A stretch of DNA of 64,000 nt from G963676795 sp963677215 (GCA_963677215.1 OY781919.1:1736001-1800000), one strand, 5' to 3'. Shown: positions 24,134 through 33,189, numbered from the stretch's first letter. Program-made: numbers and translations. The notes: generated from the letters alone by a model not told the origin.

Positions 24134-25846
24134 ATGGCTGCAAATCAGGGGAAGCTCTTGACCTCGGCTTTGGTTGACATTGACACAGCAAGGTACACCT
24201 TTTTCTTTAAAGATTGCACCGATACCGATAGGCGATTGTCAAAAGCAATCTGTTTGCTGCTTCATGGGGGGAACGACGGTCTTTCATCAGACTTGTTGAG
24301 TTTGGTGCATGAACTCAGGAGTTTCGTTGAGCAGGGGAAAATTCGAGACGCTCTTGAACGGTTGGCACATGCTTCCTCTTGTTTGGATGCGGACATTGAA
24401 ATCGTTGCAGGGCTGATTGTCTGGATTCACATGAGCATGGCCAACTGGAGCTGGCTTGCTGAAAATCTGCAGACCATATCAACAGCAACCCCTGGCCCCG
24501 TGTATTTGACAAGGTTGCTGTTTAAGGATCTGGCGGATGACCGTCAAAAACTCGGGCATATTCAGAGCAATGGCGCTGGTTGGGGAGTGACCGAGGAACA
24601 TTTACAGTTTTCCTGCCAAAGAAGACAAATAGAAGCTCACCCGGAAATCTATTTGGAACTCAGCAGGGCCTTCCTGCAGAAAAAAGGCTTTAATGCCAAT
24701 TATTTCAATACTGACTCATGGGTTTTGGAAACCATCAATACGGCAGACATGTGGGATAGGGTCGAGCGAAAAACGGGGGCAGCTCTCTCAGTCAATGCGA
24801 AAGATTTTTCCGCCCCTTTGCCCATAAAACAGGCCATTTCAGGCACGGCAACCTCTTCAATGTGCTCCAGTGAGGCGCCGGGACTCCGTTTGGTCGAGAT
24901 CGACAATGCCGTCCTGTTCTCCGGCGAATGGCATGTTCGAGCTCCCGAAGGAATCTTGATTTCAGATTTGTATGTTGGCACGCCGCATCACTCGCTGAGC
25001 TCTTACGGCTCATTGTCACAGCAGGGTTTTGATGCAATGCTCCTGTATCGAAATAACAGGCCTGCCATAGATTCGGCATTTATTGCCGGTGGCGATGATA
25101 ATTATTACCACTGGATTCATGATGTCCTCCCTCGTGTCTGCTGGTACAGCGTTGACACTGACATCAATGCCCCCTTGCTCACAGGTGTTATTCAAAAGAG
25201 TTTTCAAAAAGAAATGCTGTCCATTCTGGGGGTGGCGGATGACGATGTGATCACTATGCCATACCCCGAAGTGGCTAACGTCGCGCGAGCGTATATCCCG
25301 CTTGTTAGCCCTCAAAATCGCGCTTATCGCCCCAGTTATGGCGGCGTCAGGCGGTGGGCACATGACTACTTCGGACGGTTGGCGATTCCAGACTATTCAA
25401 CGGCGCCCTGGGCCGAGCATTCTGAAGGCCTGCATCTCTATGTAAAGCGAGGAAATGCCCTGCGAAGAAAGCTGATCAATGAAGAAGAAGTCTGCCTAAC
25501 AATGCAGCGTTTGGGATTTCAGATCATTGATCCCGATGTGTTGAGTGTGCAGGAACAGGTTCGTCTCTTCAACAAGGCTTCCGTCGTGGTGTCACCGCAC
25601 GGTGCGGCTCTGGTCAATCTCTGCTTTTGTCGTCCCCGGACACGCGTTGTCGAATTGGCCTTTCCGACTTGGGCACCATTTTATTTTCGTCAGATAGCAC
25701 TGGAGCGAGAGCTTGTTTGGGAGTGTTTATATTTACGTCAAGCTCCTGATCTCTCGACCCAGGAACAGTTCTATGATGGGCACCTGCCGCAGGGCCTGCT
25801 GGAGGCTTTGGTTGCAATGACAACAGGCTCAAAGGAGTCACAATGA
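24134..25846 (+). CDS. GT61-type (DUF563) glycosyltransferase with long N-terminal region
   Basis: The ATG at 24134 follows TAGGAGGGG and gives 570 residues. The first 220 or so are helical and unassigned. The C-terminal part has the DUF563/GT61 pattern: GGDDNYYHWIHDVLPRVCWY, then the LYVKRGNALRRKLINEEE segment and the hallmark VSPHGAALVNLCFCRP near residue 490. GT61 enzymes transfer xylose or GlcNAc-type sugars in other organisms; a UDP-xylose synthase is encoded at 41339-42304, so xylose is a possible donor here. The stop overlaps the next ATG by four bases. Confidence 0.8.
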   Translation: MAANQGKLLTSALVDIDTARYTFFFKDCTDTDRRLSKAICLLLHGGNDGLSSDLLSLVHELRSFVEQGKIRDALERLAHASSCLDADIEIVAGLIVWIHMSMANWSWLAENLQTISTATPGPVYLTRLLFKDLADDRQKLGHIQSNGAGWGVTEEHLQFSCQRRQIEAHPEIYLELSRAFLQKKGFNANYFNTDSWVLETINTADMWDRVERKTGAALSVNAKDFSAPLPIKQAISGTATSSMCSSEAPGLRLVEIDNAVLFSGEWHVRAPEGILISDLYVGTPHHSLSSYGSLSQQGFDAMLLYRNNRPAIDSAFIAGGDDNYYHWIHDVLPRVCWYSVDTDINAPLLTGVIQKSFQKEMLSILGVADDDVITMPYPEVANVARAYIPLVSPQNRAYRPSYGGVRRWAHDYFGRLAIPDYSTAPWAEHSEGLHLYVKRGNALRRKLINEEEVCLTMQRLGFQIIDPDVLSVQEQVRLFNKASVVVSPHGAALVNLCFCRPRTRVVELAFPTWAPFYFRQIALERELVWECLYLRQAPDLSTQEQFYDGHLPQGLLEALVAMTTGSKESQ

Positions 25847-26646
25847 CGCAAAAATTTTCCCATATCTCCACGTTTGAGTGGCAAAGGAGATCTTTTGAGC
25901 ACAAAGACTCCCATCAGGCCCTCGCGTTCAGCCGTAACCTGCATTGCGGGAGGCGAGCCTTTATTATTGCCAATGGCCCAAGCCTGGATATATCCGATTT
26001 GGATTTGCTGCAAAATGAAATTACCTTTGCGGCCAATAAAATCTATCTGGCGTATGAAAAAACAGAATGGAGGCCCACCTACTGGTGTTGCTCGGATGCG
26101 CTGGTCGCAGAAAACAATCTACAGGCGATCAGCCAGCTACAACATATAAAGTTTGGCGCTTTCAGTGTCTCCCAATCGCTGAAAGGGCTAGATTACACCT
26201 ATATTGTGGATGGCCCCGTTTATCATCCCGACAAAATCGTTCGCTACTCGAGCCTCGATCTGCTCAAGGGGATTCATCCCGGGGTGTCGGTTATGATTTT
26301 TATGATCAAGTTGGCGCTGTGGATGGGGATTGATACCCTCTATTTGATCGGGCTCGATTTCGATTTCAAGGTGCCCGATGGGAGCCAGACAGAAGAGAAG
26401 ATTTACGACAATAACGTGATTATATCGCAGGGCGAAGTGAATCATTTTCATCCAGACTACAGAAAACTTGGAGAAAAGTGGACTTATCCGAAGATGGAAG
26501 AGCAAAAAGAAGAATTTATGATGATGAAATGGAAAACTGAGAATAGTGGCCGGAAAATTTTCAATGCATCCCGTAAAACAAAGCTATCAGTTTTTGACAG
26601 GGTTTCATTTGATTCACTTGTTTATAACTCAAAACCGAAATTATAG
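25843..26646 (+). CDS. DUF115/MptE-like Rossmann protein
   Basis: This 267-residue protein has the DUF115 core of Maf-type glycosyltransferases and MptE-like proteins: RRAFIIANGPSLDISDLDLL, ITFAANKIYLAYEKTEWRPT, and LYLIGLDFDFKVPDGSQ. It is closely similar to the C-terminal part of the protein at 38022-39170 (shared ANKIYLAF/YEKT-WRPTY block), so the two are paralogues. Unlike the long Maf proteins it consists of this domain alone. It overlaps the GT61 gene by four bases, and AAAGGAG precedes it. A role in glycan transfer is likely but unproven. Confidence 0.78.
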   Translation: MTQKFSHISTFEWQRRSFEHKDSHQALAFSRNLHCGRRAFIIANGPSLDISDLDLLQNEITFAANKIYLAYEKTEWRPTYWCCSDALVAENNLQAISQLQHIKFGAFSVSQSLKGLDYTYIVDGPVYHPDKIVRYSSLDLLKGIHPGVSVMIFMIKLALWMGIDTLYLIGLDFDFKVPDGSQTEEKIYDNNVIISQGEVNHFHPDYRKLGEKWTYPKMEEQKEEFMMMKWKTENSGRKIFNASRKTKLSVFDRVSFDSLVYNSKPKL

Positions 26647-27026
26647 TAATCAATTGAATTAGTGGCACATACTTAGATACTTGTAGTTGGCCGACAACAG
26701 TTTTGGTAAGTATCTTATCGTTTTTGCAGTTTTTTTTTCTCTGTGAAAAGGTCCAGAAATATTGGATTGAATAATAAGAATTTTGCTTCCTTTGCAAGTG
26801 TTATGCTGACGTGACGTTCTTTCAATACATAAGGAGCCTTATATGTTTTGTTCCTGATTTAGTGATGTGGAGAACTTAAAATTTTATCCATAGTTAGTGA
26901 GTTCTGGTGGTTGCCACTGACACAATGGTAATGTTTGCTGTATTTGAGCCTTATGTTTGATACTCTTAATCATAACTCGAAAGCAATATTGCTAAGATGA
27001 GTTCAAAAAAAAGGAGGTAGCGGAAG
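26647..27026. other. 380-base AT-rich gap without a supported gene
   Basis: No convincing coding frame is seen on either strand. A weak inverted repeat (AGATACTT at 26675-26682 with AAGTATCT at 26708-26715), followed by a T-rich stretch, may end transcription of the DUF115 gene. The right edge holds an excellent ribosome binding site (AAAGGAGGT) for the next gene. Confidence 0.5.
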
Positions 27027-27782
27027 ATGTTTTTTGAGAATATTGTTACAGATTTCGGAGGGCCGTTAGAGGATGGGGATTGGCAAAGGATTCGCGAAAT
27101 TGAGGCAGAAAACAATTTTTATCATTCAATTAACTTTCCTGAAGGGGAGGGGTGGACAGGCCGTTTTAATATAAAACAGATACTTTCTCACTATCATTTA
27201 CCCGAAGATTTTACAGGGAAAAGTGTGCTTGATGTTGGACCGGCCGATGGTTTTTTTGCCTTTCTAGCAGAACAACGAAATGCTAAAAAAGTTCTTGCTA
27301 TGCAGCCCTCGAGTGTTTATCCGGGTCTAGCTTATGCGCATCGAAATCTATGTTCCAAGGTAGGTTTCTGTCAAAAAAGCATATATGACCTGAATAATAT
27401 TAGCTCAGATCAAGATAGGTTCGATATTGTCTTCTGTTTTAGTGTGCTGATGCATATCCCGGATCTTTATTCAGCGATAACTGGCCTATTTGAAGCTACC
27501 CGTGAAGTTGCTTATATTGCTACCTATACTGATGTGGAGAGTGATCAGGGCAGTTTGGCAGATAAGCCGTATGTGCGTTTTGGTGGAGAGGTAAAAAAAG
27601 GAGAGGGGATGAATCAGGGTACCTTCCATAATTACTGGTATCCCAATTCTCTTGCTCTTGTAAAAATGGCGGAACTTGCTGGATTTGAAAAGATCGATAT
27701 TCTTGACGGTTTTTATCTTTCACAAGCCTGTACACCTCCAAGAGACACCGGATATCAAGTGTTGATTCGTTGTTCGCGCTAA
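27027..27782 (+). CDS. SAM-dependent methyltransferase (CmoB/DUF1698-like fold)
   Basis: This 251-residue protein has a class I methyltransferase core: GKSVLDVGPADGFFAFLAE near residue 68 is motif I, and DIVFCFSVLMHIPDLYSAI near 137 is motif IV. The wider pattern, with GWTGRFNIKQILSHYHLPED, resembles CmoB-like DUF1698 enzymes in fold, but the context argues for a sugar-modifying methyltransferase. It is the last intact gene on the plus-strand half of the island and stands next to the IS scar. Base composition is AT-rich. Confidence 0.75.
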   Translation: MFFENIVTDFGGPLEDGDWQRIREIEAENNFYHSINFPEGEGWTGRFNIKQILSHYHLPEDFTGKSVLDVGPADGFFAFLAEQRNAKKVLAMQPSSVYPGLAYAHRNLCSKVGFCQKSIYDLNNISSDQDRFDIVFCFSVLMHIPDLYSAITGLFEATREVAYIATYTDVESDQGSLADKPYVRFGGEVKKGEGMNQGTFHNYWYPNSLALVKMAELAGFEKIDILDGFYLSQACTPPRDTGYQVLIRCSR

Positions 27783-27953
27783 GCAGTGTTCATCATTCAA
27801 ACTGTGATCTCTGCACAAAGGAATGTGAGTTGTTGTTGCGGTAACAGCGGAGCGGCTTCTGACATTGGCAGAGATCCAGTTTTTTTCAGATCGCGTCAAT
27901 CTTTAGACGCTGAGTTGCAAAAATCAAGACAACAAAATCGAAGCAAAAAATAA

Positions 27954-27994
27954 GGGGCTGTCCTGGATAACTGATTTTTATCTAGGACAGCCCC
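27954..27994. repeat. Perfect 11-base inverted repeat, terminator-like or IS end
   Basis: GGGGCTGTCCT (27954-27964) and AGGACAGCCCC (27984-27994) flank a 19-base AT-rich loop, followed by AAAAATAAAAA. The GGGGCTGTCC word resembles ends of some insertion sequences, and the hairpin could also terminate transcription. Both readings are open. Confidence 0.5.
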
Positions 27995-28052
27995 AAAAAT
28001 AAAAAGCGAGAACGCAAAAACGACTGTTCAGCCAGCCACCATAGGGCTGTAA

Positions 28053-28948
28053 TGTTGATCAGCATGCAAAAATGACCCACTTACGGGGATAATCGGCGTC
28101 CAAAATTGACCCACCTCAGCATTGTCCTCCAAGCTCTCTGAAATTTCAGAGAGAGGAGCTTTTTGCAGGAGATGCTGACCGTGGAAACCATTGCTAAAAT
28201 CCGACGTGCCTACCACCGGGACAAGAAGCCGTTAAGGCAGATCGCCCGGGAGATGAACCTGTCCCGCAATACCGTTCGTAAGATCATCCGTTCCGAGAAG
28301 ACAGAGCAGTACTACGAACGCAAAACCCAGCCGCGCCCGAAGCTGGAGCCGTTTAAAGATCAGCTGATCGCCGCCCTGAAAGAGGATCAGGAGAAGCCGA
28401 CGAAGCAGCGACGTACGGCTTTGCTGCTGTTCGAGATGTTGCAGCACGCTGGCTTTGAGGGCGGATATGACACGGTGCGGCGATTCGTCAAGTCTTGGCG
28501 CGATGAGGGCTCTCAGGCTAAAGCCTACATTCCACTGGCTTTTGCTCCGGGCGAAGCGTTTCAGTTCGACTGGGGCTATGAGCAGATCGAGCTGGGAGGA
28601 GCGAACGTCAAGATCAAGGTGGCCCACTTCCGTCTTTGCCATAGCCGTGCGCCCTTTTGCGTGGCCTATATGCGCGAGACCCTGGAGATGATTCTTGATG
28701 CCCATGTCCAGGCGTTCTCGTTCTATGGCGGCGTCTGCCGCAAGGGAATCTACGACAATCTGAAGACGGTGGTCAGCAAAGTGCTGGTCGGCAAAAATCG
28801 GATCTTCAATCGCCGTTTTCAGACTCTGGCATCCCACTACCTGTTCGAGCCGGTCGCTTGCACGCCCGCCGCAGGCTGGGAGAAGGGACAGGTTGAACGA
28901 CAGGTCGGAGTTGTCCGTCAGCGCCTGTTCGGCAAGCGGCGCAAGTTT
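28053..28948 (+). mobile_element. Truncated IS21-family element (left end and 5' part of istA)
   Basis: The left end TGTTGATCAGCATGC starts near 28053. It is followed by two related internal words, GCAAAAATGACCCAC (28066-28080) and CCAAAATTGACCCAC (28100-28114), as expected for the multiple transposase-binding repeats of IS21 elements. Only the 5' half of istA remains; istB and the right end are absent. The element is cut off exactly where the IS3-family inverted repeat begins. Confidence 0.82.
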
Positions 28949-28966
28949 CGTAAGCTTCCCCGGTAG
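28163..28966 (+). pseudogene. istA: istA, IS21 transposase, truncated by another IS
   Basis: IstA is the DDE transposase of IS21 elements, normally about 400-500 residues. Here 267 residues remain: the N-terminal helix-turn-helix (PLRQIAREMNLSRNTVRKII), and part of the catalytic core with AFQFDWGYEQIELGG and YGGVCRKGIYDNLKTVV. The last codons (RKLPR and the stop) come from the inverted repeat of the adjacent IS3-family element. No remainder of istA is found beyond that element, so the gene is dead. Confidence 0.88.
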
Positions 28967-29018
28967 GGTTACATGTCAAAAATAGAGTTTTCTGGCACAA
29001 TGCAACCAGGAGGCTCTG

Positions 29019-29285
29019 ATGAAAAAGACACGTTTTACCGAGAACCAGATCATCGCCATTCTCAAGGAGGGCGAAGCTGGTATCCAAGTCAAAGAGATTT
29101 GCCGTAAGCACGGCATCTCTGATGCCACTTACTACAATTGGAAATCGAAGTACGGTGGCATGGGCGCCTCCGATCTCAAGCGCATGAAGGAGATGGAAAG
29201 CGAACTCTCCCAACTCAAGCGCATGTATGCAGATATGGCCCTGGAAAACCGGGCATTGAAAGATCTGATCGAAAAAAAGCTTTAA
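29019..29285 (+). CDS. IS3-family transposase OrfA
   Basis: This 88-residue protein has the OrfA helix-turn-helix (FTENQIIAILKEGEAGIQVK, then CRKHGISDATYYNWKSKYGG) and a C-terminal leucine-rich coiled coil (MKEMESELSQLKRMYADMAL). This is the IS407/IS2-like OrfA type that binds the element ends. An in-frame slippery heptamer A-AAA-AAG lies at 29273-29279, just before the stop, for a -1 shift into orfB. Confidence 0.92.
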   Translation: MKKTRFTENQIIAILKEGEAGIQVKEICRKHGISDATYYNWKSKYGGMGASDLKRMKEMESELSQLKRMYADMALENRALKDLIEKKL

Positions 29286-30127
29286 GGCCGCCTGACAAGC
29301 GAGAAGCTGTTACGTATCTGATTGTCGAGCATCGCATGTCTATACAGCGCAGTTGCCGTTGTATTGGACTTTCTCGGGCGGCCTATTACCGAAGCCCCGT
29401 TGAGCAAGATCGTGATGCAGAGGTTGTTGATGCAATCAACGCTCTGCTCGACAAGCATCCGCGCTGGGGCTTCTGGAAATGCTGGAAGTATTTGTATAAG
29501 CGATATCGCTGGAACCATAAGCGCGTGTATCGCATTTACTGCAAGCTGAATCTGAACCAGAAGCGTCGCGCAAAGAAGCGGCTTCCAAAACGGGTTAAAC
29601 AGCCCCTGCTAGTGCCGCAGCAGCCGAACCAGGTTTGGTCAGCCGATTTTATGAGCGATTCGCTCTATGCAGGACGCCGGTTTCGTACTTTTAACGTGAT
29701 CGACGATTTCAACCGCGAACTGCTGCATGTTGAGATCGACACTTCGATTACCGGCAAACGCTTGATCCGAGTATTTGAGCGACTCCGCCTGGAGCGTGGG
29801 TTGCCTGAGACATTGAGAACCGACAATGGGCCCGAGTTTCTCAGCGGTGAATTCATCGCCTGGGCCGAAGAGCGCGGAATGACGATTCAGTACATTCAAC
29901 CCGGCAAGCCGAACCAGAATGCGTACATTGAACGGTTCAACAAAACCTATCGGGCTGAAGTGCTCGACCTGTACCTCTTCCGCAATCTGAACGAGGTACG
30001 GGAAACCACCTACTGGTGGAAAATCGAATACAACGAGCAGCGCCCGCACGATGCCCTCGGGGATCTGACGCCTGTTGAATATCTGTCAAAGAACGCTGGA
30101 AACTCTATTTTTCAACTGTCGACTTGA
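29279..30127 (+). CDS. IS3-family transposase OrfB, -1 frame relative to OrfA
   Basis: OrfB carries the DDE integrase core: SADFMSDSLYAGRRFRTFNV (first Asp), LRTDNGPEFLSGEFIAWAEE (second Asp), and PNQNAYIERFNKTYRAEVL with the catalytic Glu. The reading frame continues upstream of 29279 without a good start, and the A7 tract at 29272-29278 makes programmed frameshifting to an OrfAB fusion likely; ATG 29336 is an internal alternative. The frame is full length and ends inside the terminal repeat region, so the element looks intact. Confidence 0.9.
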   Translation, partial: ALRPPDKREAVTYLIVEHRMSIQRSCRCIGLSRAAYYRSPVEQDRDAEVVDAINALLDKHPRWGFWKCWKYLYKRYRWNHKRVYRIYCKLNLNQKRRAKKRLPKRVKQPLLVPQQPNQVWSADFMSDSLYAGRRFRTFNVIDDFNRELLHVEIDTSITGKRLIRVFERLRLERGLPETLRTDNGPEFLSGEFIAWAEERGMTIQYIQPGKPNQNAYIERFNKTYRAEVLDLYLFRNLNEVRETTYWWKIEYNEQRPHDALGDLTPVEYLSKNAGNSIFQLST

Positions 30128-33108
30128 CGGGGAAGCTTACGTCTTGAGAAAAATATTGAGCGTGACCAGCGCTTTTTGATAGACGATAGACCGGTTTTCC
30201 GATTGTTATCAAATGGTTCATTGATGATGTAGGAAAAACCATTCTTTTCAAGAATATTCAATATTGTCGATAAGAAATTACCATTAAATCCATAGTGATA
30301 TTCTATAAGTCCGCTGTTGACTTTATCCAATTCTGAACTGGATAAAACATCACACTCTGCGCCTTCTATATCCAGTTTTAAAAAATCGATGTTGCTGCTG
30401 ATAAATGTATCCAGTTCTCGACACTCAACCTCAAGTGTGGAGAATTTGCGCCCTTCTTCTTTGGCTCGATTCGAAGACGAGGACGCCATCGGCATTTCCT
30501 CGTCACAATAAAATTCAATTGTTCCTGAACGTGCGGATAGTGCGTATGGGTAAAGAGTGACATTGCTCCAGTTGTTGAGTTCAATATTTCGGCGACAGAT
30601 TCTGTGAAGTGTTGGGTTCGGTTCAAACGCGATAACATGAGACTCGGGGTATAGCCATTTGAAATAGGCAATTGCCGCACCAATATTTGCTCCCCCATCA
30701 ATAATGACAGGATTCACGGATTCCGATCGGAAACGATCCGATTCGGAAAGTACAAGTTCATGATACAGGGTCAACAGGTCGGAAGGATTTGCGTAGTATA
30801 ATTCTGAATTTAAAAATTGAGCGGGCCCGTTATTTTTATCCAGATTTTGCCTGGAGGCAAGGTCCTTTATTTGTGTGTGAACAGCTGTCTCCAGTTTTAC
30901 TTCGAGATCTAAAATGCGCTCTCGCATCGAAGCGAGCCCTGCGAGGGCTTTTCCCAGGTTGGCATCCGACGACTTTGTCCTGGTCGGACATTCCTTGTAT
31001 CTCTGCATCAGGGTCGCTAGTACTGGGTCATCTGCCTCCACGGGGGACAGTGGCCACTTGTAGGAATTTACCCAGATATTAACGGCCCTGACAAGCCCTT
31101 CAGCAGGCATTTTTTTCGTGCTGATGATTATCTCCAGGCCAGACGTAAAGTCTCCGGACAACATATAGGCCTCGGCCGTTTTGAGCTTTCCGTCACCAGA
31201 AGAACGGTCGTTTAGGTAATCTGTTAAGCAGCAGTTCAACAGCTGGATGTAGTTTTTATTTATAAAATGGAATGAGTAGGCGATGTTCGTATATCCGTCC
31301 TTGATTGAAACATCTTTCTGATAGGCTTGTTCCACAAGTTTTTTGGCCACATCGAGCTGATTGAGCCTGGCATAGACGCGGGCCAGGTTTAATTGCCAGC
31401 CAGTCGAGAGACGATTTTGTCGCCGGTCGATTTCCATCCACTCCAGAAGCTCGGAGTACTCCCCGCTGTCCCACAGGGTCGTCCAGGCGATCGACGCATG
31501 ACCATCCATAAGCGCAGCATCCTGTTCGTAGGCCTGCTCCACCTGTTTCATGGCCATTTCGAGCCGATTGAGCCTGGCATAGACGCGGGCCAGGTTTAAT
31601 TGCCAGCCAGGAGAGAGTCGATTCTGTTGCCGGTCGATTTCCATCCACTTCAGAAGCTCGGTGTACTCCCCGCTGTCCCACAGGGTCGTCCAGGCGATCG
31701 ACGCATGACCATCCATAAGCGCAGCATCCTGTTCGTAGGCCTGCTCCACCTGTTTCATGGCCATTTCGAGCTGATTCAGCTTGGCATAGACGCGGGCCAA
31801 GTTTAATTGCCAGCCAGGAGAGAGTCGATTCTGTTGCCGGTCGATTTCCATCCACTTCAAAAGCTCGGTGTACTCCCCCCTGTCCCACAGGGTTGCCCAG
31901 GCAGTCGATGCGTGGCCGTTTGTGGCCTGCGGATATTTGTTGTAAATATCACAGACGGTCGTGTGTGCGAGGTCGGAATCGCCGCGTCTAGCCATGCATT
32001 CAGCAAACTTCAATTGTTGGAACCAGGATTGGCGTTTCTGTTCGGCGTCCTTTTTGAAAAGTTGAAGCGCTGTGTCCAGCTCATTCTTTTCGAGCATAAA
32101 ATAGCTGGCTAACCTCGAATATCCATCTTTCTGTTCCGCCTCGTTAAGGTACCGATTTGAAATCTGGTTTTCCAGGAAGCTGTAATCGGCCATGCACAGG
32201 TCGCCAAATATTTCAGACGCTTTAGAAAACCAGGAGGAATTTACGAAGGGAATGTCAAACAGCAGCTCGGCAGCACGCTCTGGAAAATGTGTTGTTGACA
32301 TGTATCTGCAGGTTTCAGATTCATCTTTGGTGCTTGAGTTGAACCCTGGATTCAGGTCGCTGTAGATCTTGTTTTTAAATTTACACGCTAAAAATGCTTT
32401 ACATTGTTCTGGTGTTCCCCATGTGTTTTGAGTGCGGAATATCCCGTTTTCTTTAACAAAAGCAATGTCAATCTGGGCTCGGGCATTGTCTAGTGGCCTG
32501 TTGTGTCCGTTAAACAAGTCATAAATGACAAAACCTTCCTGTTTCATGTGATTGACGATTTCATAGAAATCTGGAAGAGACGGGGAAAAGGGGAAAAGAG
32601 AGACTTCAGTTAAAATCACCTCAGTGTTTTTCAGCAGGTTTTTGGCACCATTCAAAACATCAAGTTCTGCTCCTTGGACATCGATCTTGAGCAGATAAGG
32701 TTTGGGCCATCTGTCCCTGTTATTCAGGGTATCAAGTTTGCAGCAAGGGACACTTCTGTGGATTACATCGTCCGTTGCGTTCATTGGGGTCAGCAGTGAT
32801 GAGGTTGTCATGTCGGGAGTGACGGACAGGACCGTTTCGCCATCATATGCGGCGGCGGCTTGATAATAGACAAGGGCCTCTCTGTTTTTTAAGAAATTGT
32901 TTATGTATTTTTTGAATTCAATGACCGGCTCGACTAAAACAAGCGTTGCTTTGTCATTCAGGTCGTAAATCTCCGGGGTTCCGAAAGCCACTCCGACATC
33001 GATGATCGTGCCGGGACAAAATCCCAATGTCATCAAGTGGGAGATCAGTTCGCGATTTGATTGCCTGACATTCAGCAGGTTTGAGATGAAGTTTTGGTTT
33101 TCTTCCAT
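30112..33108 (-). CDS. FkbM methyltransferase - TPR - FkbM methyltransferase protein
   Basis: This 998-residue protein has an N-terminal FkbM-type methyltransferase (TIIDVGVAFGTPEIYDL near residue 35; LLKIDVQGAELDVLNGA near 142). A TPR-like middle follows, including three nearly identical 69-residue units at about residues 398-604. The C-terminal part is a second FkbM domain (VIIDGGANIGAAIAYFKWLY near 797; FLKLDIEGAECDVLSSS near 910). Two methyltransferase domains in one chain suggest two methylations, or one catalytic and one regulatory domain, on the glycan. The last residues and the stop codon come from the IS3-family terminal repeat, so the native C-terminus is lost. GGGGGAC precedes the start. 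Confidence 0.84.
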   Translation of the reverse strand: MEENQNFISNLLNVRQSNRELISHLMTLGFCPGTIIDVGVAFGTPEIYDLNDKATLVLVEPVIEFKKYINNFLKNREALVYYQAAAAYDGETVLSVTPDMTTSSLLTPMNATDDVIHRSVPCCKLDTLNNRDRWPKPYLLKIDVQGAELDVLNGAKNLLKNTEVILTEVSLFPFSPSLPDFYEIVNHMKQEGFVIYDLFNGHNRPLDNARAQIDIAFVKENGIFRTQNTWGTPEQCKAFLACKFKNKIYSDLNPGFNSSTKDESETCRYMSTTHFPERAAELLFDIPFVNSSWFSKASEIFGDLCMADYSFLENQISNRYLNEAEQKDGYSRLASYFMLEKNELDTALQLFKKDAEQKRQSWFQQLKFAECMARRGDSDLAHTTVCDIYNKYPQATNGHASTAWATLWDRGEYTELLKWMEIDRQQNRLSPGWQLNLARVYAKLNQLEMAMKQVEQAYEQDAALMDGHASIAWTTLWDSGEYTELLKWMEIDRQQNRLSPGWQLNLARVYARLNRLEMAMKQVEQAYEQDAALMDGHASIAWTTLWDSGEYSELLEWMEIDRRQNRLSTGWQLNLARVYARLNQLDVAKKLVEQAYQKDVSIKDGYTNIAYSFHFINKNYIQLLNCCLTDYLNDRSSGDGKLKTAEAYMLSGDFTSGLEIIISTKKMPAEGLVRAVNIWVNSYKWPLSPVEADDPVLATLMQRYKECPTRTKSSDANLGKALAGLASMRERILDLEVKLETAVHTQIKDLASRQNLDKNNGPAQFLNSELYYANPSDLLTLYHELVLSESDRFRSESVNPVIIDGGANIGAAIAYFKWLYPESHVIAFEPNPTLHRICRRNIELNNWSNVTLYPYALSARSGTIEFYCDEEMPMASSSSNRAKEEGRKFSTLEVECRELDTFISSNIDFLKLDIEGAECDVLSSSELDKVNSGLIEYHYGFNGNFLSTILNILEKNGFSYIINEPFDNNRKTGLSSIKKRWSRSIFFSRRKLPRQVDS
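31297..31917 (-). repeat. Three tandem 207-base repeats inside the FkbM-TPR gene
   Basis: Units at 31711-31917, 31504-31710 and 31297-31503 encode 69-residue TPR-like modules starting G-H-A-S and containing LNLARVYA. The first two are almost identical in DNA; the third diverges toward its end. The unit length is a multiple of three, so copy number can change by recombination without breaking the frame. Confidence 0.9.
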
Positions 33109-33189
33109 CGGTGTCCCCCGGCATTAAAAGTAATTTCTAACAAGTCTACAGCTTCGATGGACGATGCTTTGCATCCTAAAGCTCTTTGC

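Larger units (their letters stand above)
28949..30141 (+). mobile_element. IS3-family (IS407-group-like) insertion sequence
   Basis: A 1.19-kb element is bounded by inverted repeats starting CGTAAGCTTCCCCG (28949-28962) and the complementary CGGGGAAGCTTACG (30128-30141). Similarity continues imperfectly inward for about 45 bases, including AAAAATAGAGTTT. It encodes the usual orfA and orfB in overlapping frames. The flanking four bases differ at the two ends (left GTTT, right TCTT), so no target duplication is visible. A deletion or recombination after insertion would explain that. Confidence 0.85.

Noticed and set aside
26837..26854. ATG after TAAGGAG in the 26647-27026 gap as a possible small gene
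   Set aside because: The frame runs only four codons before TGA.
31297..31917. Tandem repeat considered as a CRISPR-like array
   Set aside because: Units are 207 bases without spacers, in frame, and encode TPR modules; no cas genes are nearby.
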